Shown here piece after piece: positions 1-5,321 of a stretch of DNA of 5,321 nt. Each line of letters opens with the position of its first letter. Position 1 is the stretch's first letter. A program made the translations under genes and the position numbers. Under the pieces are notes generated by a model that saw only the letters and a list, made by a program, of their open reading frames with translations, did no database searches and was not told where the DNA came from. Source of the DNA: Moraxellaceae bacterium (GTDB lineage: Bacteria > Pseudomonadota > Gammaproteobacteria > Pseudomonadales > Ketobacteraceae); the NCBI GenBank assembly GCA_002402125.1, contig NVVG01000094.1:1-5321 (forward strand), in the 5' to 3' direction.

Positions 1-1
1 T

Positions 2-3000
2 ACCAGTATAATAGGGGCTGCTTCAGCCTTAAACTTCTCTGATTCCGAAAGAAACAACACTGTTGACGTCGTTGTTGTTGACTCTGCTTTAAAAGACCAA
101 GCCTTACTCAAGGAAGCGGCGAAATCCACAGATCGCTATTTTCTTTTTGATAGCACCAACGATTCTGCAGCAGATGTTATTACCCGCATCACAGATTGGG
201 CACTTCAAACCCAGCAATCCATCGATACCATCAGCATTTTATCTCATGGCCAAAGTGGCTCTTTTCAGCTGGGTAACGAACATATTACTATCGACAGCAT
301 CAACTCAAACATCCTCCTATGGCGGGGTCTTGGTGGCTTACTCAGTAAGAATGCAAACATCTTGATCTATAGCTGTGAAACAGCAAAAGGTTTTGCAGGG
401 CAATCACTTCTAGATACTCTTTCACGCAGAACTAATGCTAATGTTTTTGGTTCAACGAATATTACCGGGAATGGAGGTGATTGGGGATTAGAAGTAAAGT
501 CTACTAAATCGTCACAAGAGGTTCCTTCTGATTCAAATCCACCGATAACTATACAGCTTCTGGCTAACTATGAGGGAACTCTTGCAGACACGGGCCTACA
601 TTTTCCTGCTGCAACCTCCGGTGAGTGGAGCAACCCAACCAATGTATTTAATAGCGATGATAATTGGACAATCGCGTCTATTGTTGGCAATCAAATTTAT
701 ACGCAGTTTAATTTAAACGTACCAGCCAACGTAAATGTAAAAGGCATTTCACTTAAATTTAAAGCAGACGCCACTGCTGGTTCTGCAATCTTAGGATTTA
801 TAGGGCCCAGCTTTCAGGTTTCCTGGGATGGTGATAACTGGAGTGATCCATACAGCATATCGTATGGCTGTTTTCTTACTATATGTTCTGGGTCCGAAGA
901 CACTTTTGGTGGTGATACTGACAAATGGGGGCAGCATAACTGGATTCCTAGTGAGTTTGCCAATGATAGTTTTCAAGTTCGAATTTCAAAAGTGGCGCTC
1001 TCACTCCTCGGAAATCTGCGGGTCGATTACATTCAAGTTCAAGTACATTATGCAGCGGTATCCGCAGTAAATACGACTATTTCAAGCTCCCAATCATCCG
1101 TCACTGCCGATGGCAATTTCACCTCAACCATCACCGTACAAGCGATAGATGAAGATGGCGACAAAATAAATTTAGGTGGCGACTCAGTTACTTTAGCGCA
1201 AAGTGGTAACGCGTCTATAACTAACGTTACAGACAATCAGGACGGTACCTATTCAGCAACAATCACAAATAACACAGCTGAATCAGTCACTATTAGCGGT
1301 ACTCTCAATGGCGACCCTATCACTGATACCGCCACGGTTATATTTTTGGACAGCGCCCCAGGCAACGTCATTAACAATCTGACCCTTTGGTTTAATGCGG
1401 ATACAGGAATTACGGGCTCGACCAACATCTCTCAATGGAACGATCAAAGCGGACACGAGAATAACATCACCCAAAATGTCAGCTCTAACCAGCCTTCCCT
1501 TAACTCTGCGTCTTCTGCAATGAACTTTCACCCTAGCGTTGAGTTCGACGGCACTCGAGATTTTTTGGAATCTAGTGGAGTCTTGTCCTCAGCTACAGAA
1601 GATATGACCGTTTTTATTGTTACCGAGGTCAATCAGGATGGCGGGAGATTTAATAAACTATTCGGCATGGGAACCAACTTTCGCTCTCCACACGTTGGAT
1701 TCGAAGATACGAAACAACCGTTTATCTATGACGGTTCGATGCATTACTTTAGTGCTAGTGAGCCAATGCGCTACAACGAACCTCTTATCTATACCACGGA
1801 TCTAACCTACCCAGGTACCGACAACGCTTCCCACCTATTTATAAACGGCAATATCAACTCGACATCTCCAAGCGTTGGGAGTAGCCATCAAGGGCCAGTC
1901 TCTTTTGCAATTGGTGGATCGCCTCTCAATGATGAAGACCTGAACGGTAAAATATCGGAATTCGTACTCTATAATACTGTGCTTTCTAATAACGAACGTC
2001 AGCAAGTGGAATCTTATCTAGCAATCAAGTATGGCATCACCTTATCCAACGATTATTTAGACACCAACAGTAACCCTAACTCCGTATATAATTTGGATGG
2101 CACATACACCAACGATGTAATTGGCCTTGCGAAAGATTCCAATTCCAATTTGGACCAACGCATATCTAAGAGCATCAATCTAAACACTGTGCTCACCATT
2201 TCTACGGACATCGATTTCAATTCTGCAAACGACACTCATAACGACACTCTAGGAGATGGTAGTTACTTAGTCCTAGGTCACGACGGGGGTAGCATTTCCA
2301 CAGTTCAAACATCAGATTTGAGCAGCGATTTCAACAGCCGTACCGAAAGAGAATGGAAAGTCCAAAGCACTGGAAACGTTGATTCCATCAACATGAGTTT
2401 TGATACATTACCTGCTAAGACGACAGGAGAAATGTATGCACTGATCCAAAGCAGCAATGGAAACTTCAACAATAATACAAGTGTTCTCGCAACATCAGAT
2501 AGCACCACATTCCAAAATGTAAGATTTTCTTCTGACGTGAACTTTTTTACCGTTGCGATATTAGATACTGTATCAGCATCAAACTCAACAATCTCTATCC
2601 CCGTCCAAAATGTAACAACAGACAATGGAACAACAGCCACCATCACCGTTCAAAGCAAAAACAACGCTAATGTAAACATTACGACAGGCGGTCACTTGGT
2701 TGAGTTATTCGCCACGGGAAATGCCACTCTCGGCAATGTCACTGACAACAAAGATGGGACTTACACTGCAACCATATCTAACACAACGGCCGAAGTAGTA
2801 ACCATCACTAGTAAATTGGACGGAGACCCGATTTCCAACGCTGCCACAGTGACTTTTACAGTCGGCGCAGCGTCAACCATGCTATCAACAATATCTGCAC
2901 CCTCTGCAAATGTTACAGCAGGTGACACTGTAAATGTTTTGATTCAGGTCAGCGATGCTCAAGGCAACAACTTCAGTACCGGCGGACTAAACGTGGATAT

Positions 3001-5320
3001 AGCAGAAAATGGCAATAGCCTAACGGTCAATGACGGGGGTGACGGAACCTATACCGCAAGTTTCGTTCACACAACAGCAGAAACAGTGGTCATAACCGCT
3101 TCTATTTCTTCCAACATTCTAGCAAACCCAGCCTCATTTACTGTTGTGCCAGCCGCAGTCAATCCAGCCCGTACGACAATTTCAGCGTTAGTATCTTCGG
3201 TCTCTACTGATTCGCCAAGTTCCTCAGCTATCACAATACAAACTAAGGATATATTTGACAACGACTTGACAGTTGGCGGCCTAATTATCGGGCTAACACA
3301 AAACGGTAGTGCCACTTTCGGCACAGTGAACTACATCAATAACGGTGCCTACACAGCTACCATCACTAATACCATTGCTGAGATCGTCACCGTAGGTGGC
3401 AACGTTGGAGGCTTCGCAATAGGCAACTCGGACACTATCAACTTCACTCCTGGCATAGTTTCTACCGCTACCAGCACCATCTCCATCGACTCAACCACAG
3501 CAACTGCCGACGGGGTTTCAAGTAGTTTGATCACTCTAGAAACTTTTGATGCACAAGGAAACAGAATTTTCATTGGTGGTGAAACCATTTCTTTCAATAA
3601 TACAGGCGCTGCATCGATCTCCCTATTACCAGATGCTGGCAATGGCAGCTATACCGCAGAAATTACAAGTTTGAAAGCCGAATTGATAACGGTAGGGGCT
3701 GCGATTGGCGGCACACCCTTATCCAGCTCTGCCCCATTTACCTTTACTCCCGGTTCTGCCAGTGAACTCAACACAACAATTATCAGCAGCTCCAGCGACG
3801 TTATTGCAAACGGCACAGCAACCATAACAATACAAACAATAGATGCAAACAATAACAACCTTATTCTTGGTGGCGATTTAATATCACTATCGGCTACAGG
3901 CAGTGCCGTACTTGGGCCTGTAAGCTTCATCGCTAACGGTAGATACACCGCAACAATAACGAATACCGCCGTCGAAAGTGTAACGGTTAGCGGCATATTG
4001 AATGGCAATGTAATCAGTAGTACCGACAACATTAATTTTATTGTAGATACCAATTTTTCTTTGACTGAAACAACCATTTCAGCAACACCTGCCTCCGTGA
4101 CCGCAGATGGCGTAACAGAGACTACCATTACCATCCAGGTTAAAAATCCAACTGGCAACAACCTGACTAGTGGCGGACTTAACATTATTTTGACAAACCT
4201 TGGTAGCGCAGTTGCCAGCACGGTCAATGACAACAATGATGGCTCCTACACTGCAATCCTCACAAGCACTTTAGCCGAAACCATCACTGTCGGCGCCACT
4301 ATAAATTCAAACTCTATCGCAAATACAACAAGCATAGACTTTAACCCTGGCCCAGCTAGCGAAATCAATACAACAATAACGAGTGACACTAATAACGTTG
4401 TGGCTAACGGGATTTCATCTGCAACCATAACGATACAAACCATCGATGCAAACAATAACAACCTTGCTATTGGTGGCGATTCAATATCACTATCTGCTAC
4501 AGGTAGTGCCGTAATTGGTCCAGTAAACTTCATCGCTAACGGCAGATACACCGCAACAATAACAAATGCCGCCGTCGAAAGTGTAACGGTTAGCGGCACA
4601 TTGAATGGCAATCCAATTAGCAGCTCCGATATAGTGAATTTTATAATCGATTCAAACTTTTCACTGATAGAAACAACTATTATTGCAACACCTCCAACAG
4701 TAGTTGCCAATGGCGTAGCAGAATCCACGATAACCATCCAAGTTAAAGACCCTTCTGCCATCAACCTGACTACCGGAGGCCTTCCGGTAAGCCTAATAAA
4801 TCTTGGTAACGCAACAGCAAGTGCGGTTACAGACAATAGTGACGGTAGCTATACAGCGACAATTACTAGTTCGGTTGCAGAAACTATTACGGTGGGCGCT
4901 ACAATATCATCAAATCCAATAATTAATATCGCAAGCATCATTTTCACCACAGACCCATTCTCACTTGCAACCGTTATATTATCCGCCTCACCCTTAACGG
5001 TCGTTGCGGGTGGAACAGAGTTCTCAACGCTAACAATACAAACGTTTGATACGCTGGGTAACCCTTTAAATACGGGTGGTCATACTGTCACACTAAGCGA
5101 TAACAATGACGCAACCATCTCTACTGCTATCGACAATCAGAACGGCAGCTATACTGCGACAATCAGTAATACAACAGTACAAAGCACCATTGTTTCCGTC
5201 AGCGTTGATGGCATACCCGCAATCGACGATATAACAATTATATTTATGGATGACACCCCTATTAGTATTGATGATACAGACGGGAAAATCATTTCTGGAA
5301 CCGCCGCCAACGGATCTTTC
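2..5320 (+). CDS. Giant multidomain adhesin, internal fragment (DUF4347 - beta domain - LamG - Ig-like repeats)
   Basis: One uninterrupted frame of 1773 codons spans the window and is open at both ends. The first in-frame ATG is codon 507, inside a LamG-like domain, so the start lies upstream. Domain order is DUF4347 (about 21-166), linker, unassigned Trp-rich beta domain (198-352), Ig-like repeat 1 (356-450), LamG-like (461-664), DUF8202-like (665-856), and Ig-like repeats 2-10 (861-1750). The protein is rich in Thr, Ser, Asn, Ala and Ile. It has only three Cys (125, 290, 295), and no Trp after residue 785, as expected for an exported beta-rich stalk. Proteins of this layout are known as large surface or biofilm adhesins, often sent out by type I secretion. 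The secretion signal, any RTX repeats and the neighbouring transporter genes would lie outside the window, so the export route is inferred. No frameshift is seen. The exact ligand and organism cannot be told. Confidence 0.93.
62..499 (+). other. DUF4347 domain (N-terminal domain of large adhesins)
   Basis: Residues 21-166 match the family pattern as I know it. A hydrophobic opening strand ends in VVVVDSAL (about 23-30). It is followed by an Asp-rich turn and helix, then ISILSHGQSG (77-86) with SFQLG, then ILIYSCETAKG (120-130), and finally the closing GDWGLEV (159-165). DUF4347 usually sits near the N-terminus of very long bacterial surface proteins with Ig-like or cadherin-like repeats, which fits what follows here. 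The paired His82 (in SHG) and Cys125 (in YSC) resemble the dyad layout of caspase-like clan CD peptidases and CHAT domains. Catalysis is my inference and is not established. The 20 residues before it (TSIIGAASALNF and on) are not assigned and could be the tail of a leader region. Confidence 0.85.
500..592 (+). other. Linker between DUF4347 and the next domain
   Basis: Residues 167-197 are rich in Ser, Thr, Pro and Asn, as in a flexible inter-domain linker. They end in NYEGTLAD (189-196), which resembles the short segment often seen directly after DUF4347 before the first adhesive module. No fold is assigned. Confidence 0.5.
593..1057 (+). other. Unassigned Trp-rich beta-type domain
   Basis: Residues 198-352 separate DUF4347 from the first Ig-like repeat and match none of the repeats. 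Alternating hydrophobic stretches (for example GISLKFKA near 244-251 and VDYIQVQVHY near 341-350) suggest a beta sandwich that closes just before the Ig stalk. The domain holds several Trp residues, including WDGDNW (275-280), and the only close Cys pair in the fragment (C290 and C295). This size, position and aromatic content suit a ligand-binding or carbohydrate-binding module, but I recognise no named family and that role is inference. Confidence 0.5.
1067..1351 (+). repeat. Ig-like repeat 1 (invasin/Big_1 class)
   Basis: Residues 356-450 carry the repeat signature: NTTIS start, SVTADG, STITVQ strand, DEDGDK turn, LGGDSV, NVTDNQDGTY (408-417), NTAESVTISG and a closing ATVIF strand. It stands alone, separated from the other nine copies by the LamG and DUF8202-like block. 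The acidic DEDGDK turn (383-388) could bind calcium, which is inference. Its nearest relative in the window is repeat 2: 24 of 33 residues match over 408-440 against 912-944, counted by eye. Confidence 0.85.
1382..1993 (+). other. LamG / concanavalin A-like domain
   Basis: Residues 461-664 have the marks of the LamG (Laminin_G_3-like) jelly-roll domains of bacterial surface proteins. These are LWFNADTGI (462-470), WNDQSG (479-484), VEFDG (513-517), the strand TVFIVTEV (536-543), HLFINGN (611-617) and the closing GKISEFVLYN (649-658). Such domains commonly bind glycans or host and matrix proteins, sometimes with calcium. It is about 200 residues long, a normal size. It is probably one of the adhesive modules of this protein, but the ligand cannot be told from sequence. 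Confidence 0.8.
1994..2569 (+). other. DUF8202-like domain following LamG
   Basis: Residues 665-856 begin with NERQQVESYLAIKYGIT (664-680), the stretch that typically ends a LamG module in these proteins. They continue with DVIGLAKDSNSNLDQR (705-720) and ISKSIN, then a GSYLVLGHDGG strand (733-743), REWKVQSTG (783-791) and a closing FFTVAILD (848-855). I associate this pattern with DUF8202 from memory, so the name needs a profile search. It is likely a beta-rich structural companion of the LamG domain. No catalytic motif is seen. The last Trp of the fragment is W785. Confidence 0.6.
2582..2866 (+). repeat. Ig-like repeat 2
   Basis: Residues 861-955 start the nine-copy tandem array. The signature is NSTIS, ATITVQ, ITTGGHLV, NVTDNKDGTYTATI (912-925), TAEVVTIT, GDPIS and ATVTF. 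It is closest to repeat 1 in protein but differs from it at many synonymous positions, so that duplication is old. Confidence 0.85.
2873..3160 (+). repeat. Ig-like repeat 3
   Basis: Residues 958-1053 read LSTISAP, NVTAGD, VNVLIQVSDAQGNN, FSTGGLNVDI, GGDGTYTASF (1012-1021), TAETVVIT and a closing ASFTVV strand. It is slightly more divergent than its neighbours. The next copy starts about 96 residues later, against about 100 elsewhere. Confidence 0.83.
3167..3457 (+). repeat. Ig-like repeat 4
   Basis: Residues 1056-1152 read RTTISA, SAITIQTKDIFDND, LTVGGLIIGL, YINNGAYTATITN (1111-1123), AEIVTVGG and the closing INFTPG. The usual DxDGTY turn is replaced by NNGAY, which foreshadows the ANGRY form of repeats 6 and 8. 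Confidence 0.83.
3467..3754 (+). repeat. Ig-like repeat 5
   Basis: Residues 1156-1251 read STISID, ATADGVSSSLITLETFDAQGN, FIGGETISF, AGNGSYTAEI (1212-1221), AELITVGAAIGG and the closing FTFTPG. The strands and spacing match the array, but it is one of the more divergent copies. It has ITLET where most copies have ITIQT. Confidence 0.83.
3770..4051 (+). repeat. Ig-like repeat 6 (first copy of duplicated unit)
   Basis: Residues 1257-1350 read NTTIIS, ATITIQTIDANNNN, LGGDLISLSATGSAV, FIANGRYTATITN (1309-1321), VESVTVSG and the closing INFIVD. It is nearly the same as repeat 8, with its core at 3842-4009 matching 4445-4612 at the nucleotide level. It has ANGRY in place of DxDGTY, and lacks two residues that repeat 8 has after the VIANG turn. 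Confidence 0.87.
4064..4351 (+). repeat. Ig-like repeat 7 (second half of duplicated unit)
   Basis: Residues 1355-1450 read ETTISATPASVTADG, ETTITIQVKNPTGNN, LTSGGLNIIL, NDNNDGSYTAI (1410-1420), AETITVGATINSN and the closing IDFNPG. It pairs with repeat 9, with which it shares ETTI.ATP, TITIQVK.P and AETITVGATI.SN at 201-codon spacing. It keeps the acidic DNxDGSY turn. Confidence 0.87.
4367..4651 (+). repeat. Ig-like repeat 8 (second copy of repeat 6)
   Basis: Residues 1456-1550 repeat the pattern of repeat 6: IQTIDANNNNL, GGDSISLSATGSAV, FIANGRYTATITN, VESVTVSG, LNGNPISS and VNFIID. By eye I count about 14 mismatches in 168 bases of the core against repeat 6, several of them silent. This makes it the youngest duplication visible in the window. 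Confidence 0.87.
4667..4951 (+). repeat. Ig-like repeat 9 (second copy of repeat 7)
   Basis: Residues 1556-1650 read ETTIIATPPTVVANG, ESTITIQVKDPSAIN, LTTGGLPVSL, TDNSDGSYTATI, AETITVGATISSN and the closing IIFTTD. It is homologous to repeat 7, but its DNA has diverged more than in the repeat 6/8 pair. The usual GN turn is replaced by AIN. Confidence 0.86.
4967..5251 (+). repeat. Ig-like repeat 10 (last in window)
   Basis: Residues 1656-1750 read TVILSASP, TVVAGG, STLTIQTFDTLGNP, LNTGGHTVTLSDNND, DNQNGSYTATISN and the closing ITIIFMD. The segment after YTATISN (TTVQSTIVSVSVDG) departs from the usual AE.VTV form. It may therefore be the last full copy of this run, or the start of a different subfamily. 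Confidence 0.82.
5252..5320 (+). other. Acidic segment after the last repeat, cut by window edge
   Basis: Residues 1751-1773 (DTPISIDDTDG, then KIISGTAANGSF) do not restart the TTIS / TADG pattern expected for another Ig-like repeat. The stretch is Asp-rich and may be a linker or the first strand of a new domain. Too little is present to assign a family. Confidence 0.4.
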
Positions 5321-5321
5321 A

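Larger units (their letters stand above)
3770..4951 (+). repeat. Two-repeat super-unit present twice (repeats 6-7 and 8-9)
   Basis: Bases 3770-4351 and 4367-4951 are two copies of one unit of about 200 residues. Matching landmarks lie 603 bases apart, for example IDANNNN at 3839 and 4442, and GCAACACCT at 4082 and 4685. Similarity is highest in the repeat 6/8 core and lower in the repeat 7/9 half. The unit keeps the reading frame, as expected from unequal recombination or slippage within a repeat array. Confidence 0.85.

Noticed and set aside
147..365. Plus-strand 72-codon frame overlapping the DUF4347 region
   Set aside because: It is out of frame with the clear DUF4347 motifs (SHG, YSC, GDWGLEV), which are conserved in the main frame. 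It has no domain of its own.
791..1805. Short frames on both strands (791-976, 828-1070, 1048-1236, 1283-1531, 1617-1805)
   Set aside because: All overlap the continuous adhesin frame, are short, and have no family features or supporting start context.
2053..2235. Minus-strand 60-codon frame
   Set aside because: It is antisense to the DUF8202-like domain and carries no recognisable motif.
2305..3642. Minus-strand open frames at 2305-2646, 3067-3324 and 3349-3642
   Set aside because: These are shadows of the adhesin gene. They show no recognisable domain and lie within the sense coding repeats.
3649..4836. Two long minus-strand open frames (3649-4236 and 4246-4836) whose translations resemble each other
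   Set aside because: They lie exactly antisense to the duplicated Ig-like unit, and their mutual similarity simply mirrors that duplication. The translations are low-complexity Val/Leu/Ile/Pro-rich strings, as expected from antisense of Thr/Ala/Asn/Ile-rich codons. The plus-strand frame explains the DNA fully.
3770..4951. Possibility that the direct repeats are a CRISPR array or mobile-element repeats
   Set aside because: The period is about 300 or 603 bases, the frame is kept, and the repeats encode whole Ig-like domains. There are no short identical repeats with unique spacers, no inverted ends and no transposase.

Overview
The window lies entirely inside one protein-coding gene read on the + strand. 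Reading from base 2, codon by codon, I find no stop codon up to base 5320. That gives 1773 codons with neither start nor stop inside the window. No in-frame ATG occurs until residue 507, and a recognisable N-terminal domain already begins near residue 21, so the true start lies upstream and the C-terminus lies downstream. I see no second gene, intergenic gap, RNA gene, mobile element, promoter or terminator.

The product looks like a giant secreted or surface-attached adhesin. In order it has: a DUF4347-type N-terminal domain (residues about 21-166); a Thr/Ser/Pro-containing linker; an unassigned Trp-rich beta-type domain (about 198-352); one bacterial Ig-like repeat of the invasin/Big_1 class (about 356-450); a LamG/concanavalin-like domain (about 461-664); a domain I associate with DUF8202 that commonly follows such LamG domains (about 665-856); then nine tandem Ig-like repeats of about 100 residues each (about 861-1750). 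At the right edge the sequence leaves the repeat pattern and enters an acidic stretch. Residue numbers count from base 2 as codon 1, not from the true start.

The architecture (DUF4347, then sugar-binding-like modules, then a long Ig-like stalk) is typical of very large adhesins of Gram-negative bacteria, especially marine or aquatic Gammaproteobacteria. These are often exported by type I secretion using a C-terminal signal, which would lie outside this window. The moderately AT-rich composition fits, but genus cannot be decided. The likely division of labour is that the Ig-like array forms an extended stalk while the LamG and neighbouring beta domains bind ligand. The DUF4347 domain has a His/Cys arrangement that could be a caspase-like catalytic dyad; this is inference.

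The most notable sequence-level structure is a higher-order duplication in the Ig array. Repeats 6+7 and 8+9 form a two-repeat unit copied at about 603-base spacing, with a core of about 92% nucleotide identity. By contrast, repeats 1 and 2 are similar in protein but well diverged in DNA, although the LamG and DUF8202-like block separates them.
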